Shown in pieces: positions 53,068 to 61,215 of a DNA stretch of 64,000 nt (the stretch's first letter is position 1; each line of letters starts with the position of its first letter). The notes beneath the pieces were generated by a model. The model did not search any database and had not been told where the DNA came from. It worked only from the letters and a program-made list of their open reading frames with translations. The position numbers were made by a program, and so were the translations under genes. The DNA is from Syntrophomonas sp. Lineage in GTDB: Bacteria > Bacillota > Syntrophomonadia > Syntrophomonadales > Syntrophomonadaceae. The stretch is taken from contig JAENZN010000002.1 of assembly GCA_016841245.1 (NCBI GenBank), forward strand, positions 72,843-136,842, read 5' to 3'.

Positions 53068-53912
53068 TAGATATAAAAAATTTAAGTTACATTTATGGTC
53101 CTGGAACTCCGTATGAAAAGAAAGCCCTGGAAGATATCTCCTTCTCAGTGGAAAAAGGTGAACTCCTGGGAATCGTAGGAAGCAATGGTTCCGGAAAATC
53201 AACTCTCATTCAGCATTTTAATGGCTTGTTGAGTCCGACCTCCGGCAGCATATCAGTATTAGGCTTTGATGCCAGGGATAAGAAATACCGAGATCAGCTG
53301 TGGCAAAAAGTGGGACTGGTATTTCAATTTCCTGAACAGCAGCTGTTTGAAGCTTCGGTTTTTGCTGAACTGGCCTATGGTCTAAAAAATATGGGTCTAA
53401 AGCATGATGAAATAGAATATCGGGTACAGGAGGCACTGGAAAGCGTTGGATTGGCAGCGAAGCAGGTGCTGGATAGTTCCCCCCTCTGCCTGAGCGGTGG
53501 TATGAGAAGGAGGGCAGCGGTTGCTTGTATACTGGCCATGAAGCCGGAGATTTTAGTTATGGATGAACCAACTGCCGGGTTGGACCCGGAGGGGTGTGCG
53601 CAAATATGGGGCACCATCAAAAAAATTCATAAGGAGCAGGGTACTACGGTTATAATGGTATCTCATTATATAAATGAGCTGGTATTGCTTGCTGACCGTA
53701 TAATGGTACTGGAGAACGGTGTAATGGAGGCATGGGGTCCGCCCAGGAAAGTTCTGGGGGGCGAAGACATGCTTAATATAGATGTGTTGCTGCCAGATTA
53801 CCTGAAGCTGCTGTATGAGCTGAAAAAAAAGGGTGCAAAAATTAATACCGGAATGCTCACCCTGGAGGAGGCGGCAGGAGAGATTGCCAGGATACTGAGG
53901 AGAAGTGAATAA
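53058..53912 (+). CDS. ecfA2: ECF transporter ATPase EcfA2
   Basis: 284 residues. Walker A GSNGSGKSTL, Q-loop VFQFPEQQLFEASVFAELAYG, a slightly altered signature LSGGMRRRAAVACIL and Walker B ILVMDEPTAGLDPEG. EcfA2 paralogues typically open with the segment DIKNLSYIYGPGTPYEKKALEDIS, as here. One-base overlap (TAATG) with ecfT. Confidence 0.94.
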   Translation: MAVIDIKNLSYIYGPGTPYEKKALEDISFSVEKGELLGIVGSNGSGKSTLIQHFNGLLSPTSGSISVLGFDARDKKYRDQLWQKVGLVFQFPEQQLFEASVFAELAYGLKNMGLKHDEIEYRVQEALESVGLAAKQVLDSSPLCLSGGMRRRAAVACILAMKPEILVMDEPTAGLDPEGCAQIWGTIKKIHKEQGTTVIMVSHYINELVLLADRIMVLENGVMEAWGPPRKVLGGEDMLNIDVLLPDYLKLLYELKKKGAKINTGMLTLEEAAGEIARILRRSE

Positions 53913-54700
53913 TGAAAAAAATGACTTTAGGACAGTACCTGCCTGGAGATTCATTAATTCACCGGCTTGATCCACGAACCAAGCTCATAGGTTGTATGGC
54001 GGTAATTATTACCATATTGGTCAATGATCACTGGTTGGGACTTTGTATTATTACGCTATTTATTGCTATGATTATCATTATGGCCAAAATTGATGTGCGG
54101 GCAGTTTTACGGGGAGTTAAATGGCTGTGGCTGCTCCTCACTTTAACCTTCTTCTTTCAGGCTATCCTTACCGAAGGAGATCCCCTTTTCCATCTGGGAC
54201 CGATGATATTCAGCCAGGAGGGGCTGTCTTTGGGTATTATTACTGTATTACGTTTATTGATTCTATATCTGAGTTCAACTATTTTAACCATGACTACCTC
54301 CTCAATGAAGCTGGCTGGCGGTATGGAGGCATTGCTCAGCCCGTTGAGTTATTTGAGAATTCCGGTATACCAGCTGGCCATGTTGATCAATGTTTCGTTG
54401 AGGTTTATCCCTACCATAATAGAGGAAGCAGAGACCATCAGCCGAGCTCAAAAATCCCGGGGTGCTCCCTTTAATTCACCCAAAAGGAGTATTCAGCTGC
54501 GAGCTGCTCTGGCTGTTCTAATACCTCTAATAGCAGCCTCTCTGCAGAGAGCTACTGATCTGGCCGCGGCGATGGAAAGCCGCTGCTATACTGGGGGTGC
54601 AAACCAAAGTCGGCTTAAAAACCTGCACTATGGTACTAATGATTTTATGGCCTTCATGCTTATTGTTATGGTTTGTATTCTGCCCTGTTTTTATTTTTAA
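53912..54700 (+). CDS. ecfT: ECF transporter transmembrane subunit EcfT
   Basis: 262 residues with about five membrane segments. It opens GQYLPGDSLIHRLDPRTKLI, the usual EcfT start, and has the two coupling helices with the short Arg-containing motifs AQKSRGAPF and AMESRCYTGG (normally ARG; the second is changed to SRC). It links the ATPases to the substrate-binding S component, encoded about 1.6 kb further on. Confidence 0.93.
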   Translation: MKKMTLGQYLPGDSLIHRLDPRTKLIGCMAVIITILVNDHWLGLCIITLFIAMIIIMAKIDVRAVLRGVKWLWLLLTLTFFFQAILTEGDPLFHLGPMIFSQEGLSLGIITVLRLLILYLSSTILTMTTSSMKLAGGMEALLSPLSYLRIPVYQLAMLINVSLRFIPTIIEEAETISRAQKSRGAPFNSPKRSIQLRAALAVLIPLIAASLQRATDLAAAMESRCYTGGANQSRLKNLHYGTNDFMAFMLIVMVCILPCFYF

Positions 54701-54798
54701 TCCCAGTAATGCTGGTGCAGGCGGCTGGCATGGGGAATGTTAAATATGAATTTATGGTATGAATCTTAAATAGAAATTTGACTGCAAAAAGGCTTAAT

Positions 54799-54893
54799 CT
54801 ACCAGTTTATTACCGTAGCGGAGATTTCAATCTCAGCGTCAACTGTCATACTACGGTAAAGAGAAGGAATTTAGCCGCAAGAAGGAATGGTAG
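54799..54893 (+). ncRNA. Structured leader of unknown class upstream of the Big_5 accessory gene
   Basis: An outer stem CTACCA (54799-54804) / TGGTAG (54888-54893) encloses a perfect 9-bp stem TTACCGTAG (54810-54818) / CTACGGTAA (54851-54859), itself holding GAGATTTCAATCTC. It lies in the only gap (266 nt) within the ECF gene set. It might be a regulatory RNA or a processing site; I do not recognise it. Confidence 0.45.
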
Positions 54894-54966
54894 GGTTTTT
54901 ACAGTGGAATCAAAGGATTATTAACAAATAATTAAGATCGTATTCTGCGAGAAAGGAAGGAAAGCA

Positions 54967-55860
54967 ATGCTGGGGAGAAAAAAATACTGGTTCATTATCA
55001 TGGGTACCATTTTGCTGTTTACTCTGCTGCTGGGATCAGCGACCTCTGCCCTGGGGAGTACGTCTGAGGGCGGTGGGGGGGCAGAAGCTTCTTCCGGTAC
55101 ATCCGGGAGTAAACCGCTTAATCTAGTATCAATACAGCTTGATGATGGAACCGATGTACAAAATGCGGGAAATATTCCGCTGATACCGCAGTTCACCCTG
55201 GAATTTGATAAGAACGTAGTTTACATGATCAACTGGGAAAATAACCGCAGTTGTTTTCATCTGTATGAAAATGATAGTGAAGTTGCCATAAACGTAACTA
55301 AGATTGACGATACAGTGGATTTTACGAAACGGCACTACATATATGTACAGCCGATAGAACCGCTTTTGCCAGGTACAGATTATAGTCTGTATATCGCTCC
55401 GGAATTGATAGCCAAGAATGGTAATTCCACTCTGGGCGGGACAACTGATAATCAGGGGATATGGATAAAATTTACGACTGCCGGTCAGAAACCTGCTGCT
55501 GCTGAGGAACCTTTTATTAGTAAGGAACCGGGTCAGGAAGACAACCCGGTATCTACAGAAGACAGCAGCGAGAATGAATTAGGGAATACTGAGACTTTAA
55601 ATACTGCCCAGAATAGCAGTGTGAATACGATTGTACAGGCCGGGGAACCAGTATCCGATACTGATGCTGTTATTGAGCAGGAAGAAATACCCGAGGCCCG
55701 GGTGGGGGAAGAAAAAGTAATAGAGGAAATACCTGCTGCTGAAGAACAGCAGACATCATCAATGTCCCGGGAGAAATACCTGGCTGTACTGTCCGTTGTC
55801 CTGATTGCAGGATGGGTAACAGTAGAATTTTATCTTAAAAGAAAAGGGAAAAAGAACTAG
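54967..55860 (+). CDS. Membrane-anchored Big_5-domain protein of the ECF locus
   Basis: 297 residues. Signal peptide or anchor at 7-28 (YWFIIMGTILLFTLLLGSA), a Ser/Gly-rich linker, one Big_5/SbsA Ig-like domain at about 50-170 (PQFTLEFDKNVVYM, FHLYENDSEV, YVQPIEPLLPGTDYSLYIAPELIAKNG), an acidic linker and a C-terminal membrane segment (YLAVLSVVLIAGWVTVEFYL) with a basic tail. So it is held at the outer membrane face. The domain matches those of the giant surface protein and the XRE regulator. Being between ecfT and the S component, it may help capture the ECF substrate. Confidence 0.82.
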   Translation: MLGRKKYWFIIMGTILLFTLLLGSATSALGSTSEGGGGAEASSGTSGSKPLNLVSIQLDDGTDVQNAGNIPLIPQFTLEFDKNVVYMINWENNRSCFHLYENDSEVAINVTKIDDTVDFTKRHYIYVQPIEPLLPGTDYSLYIAPELIAKNGNSTLGGTTDNQGIWIKFTTAGQKPAAAEEPFISKEPGQEDNPVSTEDSSENELGNTETLNTAQNSSVNTIVQAGEPVSDTDAVIEQEEIPEARVGEEKVIEEIPAAEEQQTSSMSREKYLAVLSVVLIAGWVTVEFYLKRKGKKN

Positions 55861-55872
55861 CGAGGTAATGCC

Positions 55873-56328
55873 ATGAAAATTGATAAGCGAATAGTCTTGG
55901 GGCTTATATTCATTGTAGTTATAGTCGGGAGCGCATTTCTCCTGGAACATACAGTTAAGGTACAGGGATCCAATTCGGCCAGAATTATTCCGGTAATACA
56001 AAACAATGAGACTATTGCTTTTGTGGATGCTGGTGTGATCGAGCAGCTGCGTGAGCAGGAACATGCCATGCGAGAGGTATCCGAAGGCAGTGACAATACG
56101 GGGGAGGTTTCTCTGGAGTTTGTACTCGGTTCTGTGGGTGGGTTTGACTACCGGTATATAGAGGTGAAAGGCCTGGACGATAGCGAAACCTGGCGTTTAG
56201 AGCAGTCTAAACTGGACCCTGCCATAGTTCTGTCATCGAATATGTCTGGAACAGTTGCTATGATAAACTCTGAAGATGGAAGGCAGATATTAATAAAAGC
56301 AATAAAGGAGATTCATTTAATAAAATGA
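55873..56328 (+). CDS. Small membrane-anchored extracytoplasmic protein, unknown
   Basis: 151 residues. One N-terminal membrane anchor (RIVLGLIFIVVIVGSAFLL), then an outer domain with RIIPVIQNNETIAFVDAGVIEQL, DYRYIEVKGLDDSETWRLE and LSSNMSGTVAMINSEDGRQIL. I do not recognise the family; the fold looks alpha-beta. It is 12 nt after the Big_5 gene and 21 nt before the S component, so it is likely an accessory part of the same importer. Confidence 0.75.
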   Translation: MKIDKRIVLGLIFIVVIVGSAFLLEHTVKVQGSNSARIIPVIQNNETIAFVDAGVIEQLREQEHAMREVSEGSDNTGEVSLEFVLGSVGGFDYRYIEVKGLDDSETWRLEQSKLDPAIVLSSNMSGTVAMINSEDGRQILIKAIKEIHLIK

Positions 56329-56349
56329 ATATAAAAGGAGTAAAAAAAC

Positions 56350-56934
56350 ATGAATCAGCCGGAAAAAGAAGAACTGGCCGCAGAATTATCATCTCCGCTG
56401 GATAGGTTTATGTTTGACCTGGGGTTGGCGGATTTAATGCGTCTTTCTATGTTTGGTACACTAATAGCAATAAGCAAGTATGTACTGAGAATACCAATGC
56501 ATCTGCCAGGTCACAGCAGTATATACTGGATGGGTTTGCTGGTAATGGGTAAGGGGTTGATCCCCAAATTCGGCTCGGGAATAATAATGGGGCTGGTATC
56601 AGGAATCCTGGCCGTGGTCCTGGGGCTGGGGAAAGAAGGAGTGTTTGTTTTCTTCAAATACTTTATACCTGGCCTGGGCCTGGATTTCCTGGCGGTATTA
56701 TTTTTTTATAAACTTGAATCAATATGGGTAGGTGCTATTTGTGGAGCATTAATAAGCCTGTCGAAAATGCTGGTTAACCTGCTGCTGGGTATTGCCCTTA
56801 ATATACCTATGGTTTTCCTGGCTATGGGGCTGGGCTTTACCTCCATAACCCATACGGTATTTGGAGCAGCTGGAGGTGCACTGGCAGCAATAGTTATTAA
56901 GCGTTTAAAACCGCGTTTGGCTAACTGGGAATAA
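56350..56934 (+). CDS. ECF transporter S component (substrate unknown)
   Basis: 194 residues with about six membrane segments. The segment ADLMRLSMFGTLIAISKYVLRIPMHLPGHSSIYWMG, then LVSGILAVVLGLGKEGVFVFFKYFIPG and a final VFGAAGGALAAIVI, fits an ECF substrate-specificity subunit. The substrate cannot be told from sequence. It ends the ecfA1-A2-T set. AAAGGAG lies upstream of the ATG. Confidence 0.82.
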   Translation: MNQPEKEELAAELSSPLDRFMFDLGLADLMRLSMFGTLIAISKYVLRIPMHLPGHSSIYWMGLLVMGKGLIPKFGSGIIMGLVSGILAVVLGLGKEGVFVFFKYFIPGLGLDFLAVLFFYKLESIWVGAICGALISLSKMLVNLLLGIALNIPMVFLAMGLGFTSITHTVFGAAGGALAAIVIKRLKPRLANWE

Positions 56935-56943
56935 ACATAAATC

Positions 56944-57169
56944 GGGGACCATACTGGTCTCCTCAGACCGTCAAAAAACCCGAATAGCTTCATTATTAGG
57001 GAGCGAAGCGAAGACTGTTGTCCCCGAAGGTTGCTTTGTTGTTCAAAAAATCCCGTTCAATCAACATACCTCATGTATGCCTCAATCACGGGACTTCTTG
57101 AACGCCTCGCTCTTCAAATTTTTTCTTTGGTCTGACTTATTTGACAAGCTGAGGACCATATTGGTCCCC
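56944..57169. repeat. Composite palindromic element, copy 2 (226 bp, nested hairpins)
   Basis: Both ends carry a hairpin of the form GGGGACCATA-TGGTC; as a whole, 56944-56966 pairs with 57149-57169. Nested inside are TCAGACC / GGTCTGA (56963-56969 and 57129-57135), GAGCGAAGCG / CGCCTCGCTC (57001-57010 and 57103-57112) and a central hairpin (57041-57104). Read on the minus strand the centre contains GATTGAGGCATAC and TTGATTGAACGGG, as in copy 1. Same design as 12161-12360 with different arm sequences. Confidence 0.82.
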
Positions 57170-57355
57170 TGTTGACTTTTACGACTCGAACAAATAGGGT
57201 TCGCTGGACGGTATTCTTCTGCCTGGTTGAAAACGGTCTTGTTTAGAATCTGAGCTATGTATATTATCCATATCTTCTATAGTGCATACATTTGGTATAT
57301 TTCTAAGGTTAAGATTATGCCCGATATAATCTGAGTTAAATATGTTATACGAGAG

Positions 57356-57787
57356 TTACGGCTTCATTGGAAACATACAAGTGTTGGTTCCTTCAACCAG
57401 AACGAGGTCATCCTGATTTTTAAGAGTCCACCGATAAGTTATAAAACCGCTATTCCGTTTGGAGTTTGCTTTCTTATTTAGAACTTTGTTTTCAACATGT
57501 ATTATATCACCAGGATATGCAGGATTCTTAAAACTAACATCGTTTAGTGCAGCCCAGACAGCATCAACCAGAAATCCCTGTCTGACGAGTAATCCAATTA
57601 CACATGACAAAAGATAAGCCCCTGGCACTACCCTGCATTTAAATCCCCACTTTTTTGCAGCCTGATCATCAAGAAAGGCAGGCAAATCCATTCCTGATAA
57701 TTGAGAAACCAGGTCAACTTCTGTTCCGGTAAGAGGTTTGCTCGGGGTACGGAAATTATAATCGTCGGGTACTTCATTAAAATACAT
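57356..57787 (-). CDS. MaoC-like hot-dog protein (putative enoyl-CoA hydratase)
   Basis: 143 residues. A single hot-dog fold with the hydratase-like region VPGAYLLSCVIGLLV (standing where MaoC proteins have the Asp-His hydratase site) and LNDVSFKNPAYPGDIIHVENKV. The usual hydratase His is not obvious, so it could be a thioesterase-like or binding variant. AAGGAGG precedes ATG at 57787. A sigma-54 promoter lies upstream, like those of the dehydratase genes on the other strand. Confidence 0.75.
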   Translation of the reverse strand: MYFNEVPDDYNFRTPSKPLTGTEVDLVSQLSGMDLPAFLDDQAAKKWGFKCRVVPGAYLLSCVIGLLVRQGFLVDAVWAALNDVSFKNPAYPGDIIHVENKVLNKKANSKRNSGFITYRWTLKNQDDLVLVEGTNTCMFPMKP

Positions 57788-57827
57788 AAACTATTTCCTC
57801 CTTGTAAATCAATATAGTACTATACGC

Positions 57828-57844
57828 TGCAATTAACATGCCAA
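57828..57844 (-). promoter_or_regulatory. Sigma-54 promoter of the MaoC-like gene
   Basis: On the minus strand the site reads TTGGCATGTTAATTGCA, with GG and GC exactly 12 bases apart (the -24/-12 spacing). It matches the TTGGCAY-N5-TTGCA consensus and lies about 40 nt upstream of the start codon. Confidence 0.8.
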
Positions 57845-58180
57845 AAGGACAGCCAATTAATGCTATAGCTGAATCGATTAGTTATGGAGTATAAATAGGA
57901 TAAAAACATAGTTAAAATATCTGTTACCATACCCTGCGGGAGATTAAGCATAATAATCAAAGTATTTATATGATATAAGATCCGTTAATGATTACGACCC
58001 AAAATTATTTATTAAAGTATATATAATTATTTTCTAAAAAGCTTAGATGTCGTCCTGCATCAAAAATTCCAAATTAAACCAAACAGTATTTTAGTAAGAG
58101 ACACAAAAAAAAATTATTACCCAGAATATACGAGCTATTAAGACCTTTATAGCAAGTATTTTATTATTCTACTCATAATA
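57845..58180. other. AT-rich region between two divergent sigma-54 promoters
   Basis: No gene seen. It is flanked by sigma-54 promoters pointing outward, so it probably holds binding sites for the enhancer-binding activator; I could not single out a clear inverted repeat. Confidence 0.4.
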
Positions 58181-58195
58181 GGCACAAGTTTTGCT
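58181..58195 (+). promoter_or_regulatory. Sigma-54 promoter of the dehydratase activator gene
   Basis: GGCACAAGTTTTGCT, with GG and GC 12 bases apart. The base before GG is A rather than T. It lies 66 nt upstream of the ATG of hgdC. Confidence 0.75.
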
Positions 58196-58260
58196 TGTAT
58201 ATTGTAATCAATCATAGAAAAAATGATTAGAGTGTTTGCTGTAGTAATAAGGAGGAGGTT

Positions 58261-59064
58261 ATGGCCATGTATACAATGGGGATTGATATTGGATCAGCTA
58301 CTTCAAAAGTAGTTATCCTTAAAGATGGAAAAGACATGGTAGCAAAAATTGTAGTCCCGGTAGGTGCTGGTACAAGCGGTCCTGAAAGAGCACTGGCTGA
58401 AGCGTTTGCAGTATCAGGATTGAGCAGGGACGATATCCAGAGAACTATAGCTACCGGATATGGGAGGATAATGTTTAAGGATGCTGATAAGCAGGTAAGT
58501 GAGATTACCTGTCATGCTAGAGGAGTACATCATTTATTTCCTGATGTAAGGACGATAATAGATATTGGTGGTCAGGATGCTAAAGTAATAAAGATGAGTC
58601 CCCAGGGTATTATCACTAATTTCGTTATGAATGATAAATGTGCGGCAGGGACAGGCAGATTCCTGGATGTGATGGCCAGGGTATTGGAAGTAGATATAGA
58701 TAATCTGGGCGATTTATCCGCTCAATCAGAAGAAGCGGTTACCATCAGCAGCACATGTACTGTATTTGCAGAATCAGAAGTTATTTCCCAGCTTGCTAAT
58801 AACATCAAAACTGCTGATATAGCTGCGGGAGTTCATGAATCCGTGGTCAGAAGGGTGTCAGGATTGGCAGCACGCCTGGGCTGTGAACCGCGGGTGGTGT
58901 TTACTGGCGGAGTAGCCAAGAACTATGGAGTAGTTAGAACTCTGGAAAATTCATTAAAAATGCCTGTAAGCGTATCAGAAGATGCTCAGCTTACCGGTGC
59001 ACTGGGAGCAGCGATTCTGGCTTATGAAGAACTTTTTAAGGAGGCTACTGTTAGTCAGATTTAG
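58261..59064 (+). CDS. hgdC: 2-hydroxyacyl-CoA dehydratase activator (HgdC-like ATPase)
   Basis: 267 residues of the BadF/BcrA/HgdC type (ASKHA fold). Phosphate loop TMGIDIGSATSKVVIL, then IATGYGR, IIDIGGQDAKVI, and the cluster-binding Cys residues in NDKCAAGTGRFL and SSTCTVFAESEVISQ, where two subunits share a 4Fe-4S cluster. With ATP it injects one electron into the dehydratase. AGGAGGAGG precedes the ATG. It begins the dehydratase locus under a sigma-54 promoter. Confidence 0.95.
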   Translation: MAMYTMGIDIGSATSKVVILKDGKDMVAKIVVPVGAGTSGPERALAEAFAVSGLSRDDIQRTIATGYGRIMFKDADKQVSEITCHARGVHHLFPDVRTIIDIGGQDAKVIKMSPQGIITNFVMNDKCAAGTGRFLDVMARVLEVDIDNLGDLSAQSEEAVTISSTCTVFAESEVISQLANNIKTADIAAGVHESVVRRVSGLAARLGCEPRVVFTGGVAKNYGVVRTLENSLKMPVSVSEDAQLTGALGAAILAYEELFKEATVSQI

Positions 59065-59253
59065 ATAAAACACCTGGTAATAAAAATTATATGATATACA
59101 GATTAAAATTAGATTTTGAAAGGGGGCATATTTTGTAAGTTAGTAGTGGGTGAGGAATTCGACTTAATGGTTTGGCTTGTAGAATAACAATGGGACAGAG
59201 GTATCTAGACGTACATATGATACTAATCGAATATTATGATAGGAGGAAAAGAG

Positions 59254-60435
59254 ATGAGTGACAACAAAACACCCGCATTAACGGGAGCTTCGCTATCAGT
59301 AGCCTTTGGTATGGCTGCGGTATGGTTTGGAACCCATTGCGGAGGTGGATTTGCAACTGGTAACCAGGAATTAAATTTCTACTGTGTATATGGTTGGTAT
59401 GCAGCGTTCCTGCCCTTAATTGCTATGATTTTACTGGGATGGTCACACAGAAATGCATTGGTTCTAGCCAAGGATTATAAGACTTATGATTATAAGTCTT
59501 ATGCTAATGCACTGTTTCATCCCTATGAAAAGATATTTTCAATAATATATGAATTTGGGTTCTTAATGCTTATACTATGTGGTGTTAGTGCTGCGGTTGC
59601 AGGTGCAGCCAGCCTGCTGTCAAAGACAACAAGTGTACCATATGGTCTTGGTATAATTATAGTTGGTGGCATTTTGATGGTAATGACTATATTTGGCGGT
59701 GAATTAATAGTAAGGGCCTCTAAACTTATGACCTATTTCATGGTAGCTGTTTTGATCATACTGTTTGGACTTGGCATCAAGCTTGGAGCAGTCACTTTTT
59801 CCGAAGTAACTGCGGCGCATGAAACATTCGGTACCAGCTTTGGGGCGGCCTTCTGGAAGATGTTAATTTACATCGGATTCCAGGCCTTTACGGTATTACC
59901 TATAGTATCTTGTTCCCAGGGCATAAAGACTACTAAGGAATGCAACTGGTTTATGTATATTGGATGGATATTAAATGGTGTTCTTCTCTTAGGAGCCTGT
60001 ATAATGATTCTGGGATTCACTCCCGAGATATTTGGCGAAACACTACCTGTGCATTATGTTTGCCTGCAGATTGGGCTTCCCTGGTTGCAAGTTCTATATA
60101 GCCTGCTTCTGTTCTTTGCCCTGCTTTCAACTGGTGTTACCCTGGTATTCGCTTCTGTTACCAGGTTTGAAAAAGTATGGAGTGAAGGTAAAGGTGTGTT
60201 TGAAAGCTTACAGAATCGCAGGATAGTTATATCCATTATAACTATCGCCGTTTGTACTGCTATCTCCATATTTGGATTGACTAACATTGTCGTAAAGGGT
60301 TATGGTTCAGTCGGCTACATAGGATTATTCTTTGTTCTGATTCCTCACATCGTTCTTGGCTCAATAAAAATCAAGAAAAATGAAGAAATCAGGAAAAAGA
60401 ACGACATAGAAGATGGAATGCAGATAGCTGTATAA
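59254..60435 (+). CDS. YkvI-family membrane transporter
   Basis: About 393 residues with ten or more membrane segments. LSVAFGMAAVWFGTHCGGGFATGNQ near the start resembles the unwound ion- and substrate-binding helix of APC/LeuT-fold carriers, as in YkvI proteins. ATG at 59254 follows AGGAGG by 7 nt; the ATG at 59236 lies before that site. Substrate unknown; placed between the dehydratase activator and its subunits it may import the fermented amino or hydroxy acid. Confidence 0.85.
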   Translation: MSDNKTPALTGASLSVAFGMAAVWFGTHCGGGFATGNQELNFYCVYGWYAAFLPLIAMILLGWSHRNALVLAKDYKTYDYKSYANALFHPYEKIFSIIYEFGFLMLILCGVSAAVAGAASLLSKTTSVPYGLGIIIVGGILMVMTIFGGELIVRASKLMTYFMVAVLIILFGLGIKLGAVTFSEVTAAHETFGTSFGAAFWKMLIYIGFQAFTVLPIVSCSQGIKTTKECNWFMYIGWILNGVLLLGACIMILGFTPEIFGETLPVHYVCLQIGLPWLQVLYSLLLFFALLSTGVTLVFASVTRFEKVWSEGKGVFESLQNRRIVISIITIAVCTAISIFGLTNIVVKGYGSVGYIGLFFVLIPHIVLGSIKIKKNEEIRKKNDIEDGMQIAV

Positions 60436-60745
60436 GAAAAAACCTGATTTCTCAAGCTTGATTTGGAAAAAAAGAAAAATATTTCCCTATACAAAGCTCC
60501 AGAGATCAGGTGATGGTGGTAGTTTCCCACCAATATTACGCTTACAAATTAATATTATATCATATAAAAGATGCAAATAAAACTTAACAAGAAAAATAGT
60601 TAAATTAATAACCCACTATTAATAATTTAATTAGGGAAAAAATCCGAAAGGATTGTAAAAGCCTTTCAGATCAAATACTAAAAGTCCTTTTAGTTACTGT
60701 TAGAAAAGCTCATAGATAATAGAATATTCATATTATTATTTCAAT
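60436..60745. other. Noncoding stretch with several small hairpins
   Basis: CCTGATTTCT (60443-60452) pairs with AGAGATCAGG (60500-60509) with one mismatch; AATCC-GAAA-GGATT lies at 60641-60654, and ACTAAAAG / CTTTTAGT at 60677-60694. No gene is seen. The first hairpin may end the transporter transcript but lacks a T-run. Confidence 0.4.
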
Positions 60746-60794
60746 AAACCCGCGCTTGATCAATGTACTCAGGTACGCCTCAAACCGCGGGTTT
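60746..60794. repeat. Core hairpin of the composite palindrome family, copy 3
   Basis: AAACCCGCG (60746-60754) and CGCGGGTTT (60786-60794) are exact inverted repeats. Read on the minus strand the interior carries TTTGAGGCGTACCTGAGTAC followed by ATTGATCAAG, matching the cores at 12248-12299 and 57048-57096. The outer hairpins of the longer copies are not evident here. Confidence 0.8.
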
Positions 60795-61113
60795 ACCATT
60801 TGTTTTATAACTGAACCACAAAGAAGAAGTGAAGTATACATCGTTGCCCCGGGAAACAGGGCCTATAAGGGCTTTTTTATAAATTTTTTTATGATCGAAC
60901 GATGATCTTACTTCTGCAATTGATAATTTTCGACAAGTTGTGATGTATTTTGGAAATGGGCGATGTAACAGAACATCGTTTATATCTAATAATACTTCTG
61001 TACAATCTCTTACACTGCCGCAGTCCCGATTTAACTGCAGATTATTCAATCCCTCGGTATTATCAGCCTGTAATGAAAACAGTCTTATTCAAACTTGTGA
61101 GCTTTGCAGCTAG

Positions 61114-61130
61114 TTGGCATACTACTTGCA
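61114..61130 (+). promoter_or_regulatory. Sigma-54 promoter of the dehydratase subunit genes
   Basis: TTGGCATACTACTTGCA matches the -24/-12 consensus, with GG and GC 12 bases apart. It lies 86 nt upstream of the TTG start of the first subunit gene. Confidence 0.85.
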
Positions 61131-61215
61131 ATAATTAGCACATAAATATACAGCCCTGATACTGTGTCAATTTAAGAAGATACATTATTACTATTTTAGA
61201 AAGAGGTGTAGTAAC

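Noticed and set aside
60780-61049. Minus-strand open frame of 89 codons
   Set aside because: Starts in noncoding DNA, has no ribosome site or family likeness and ends in the core hairpin repeat.
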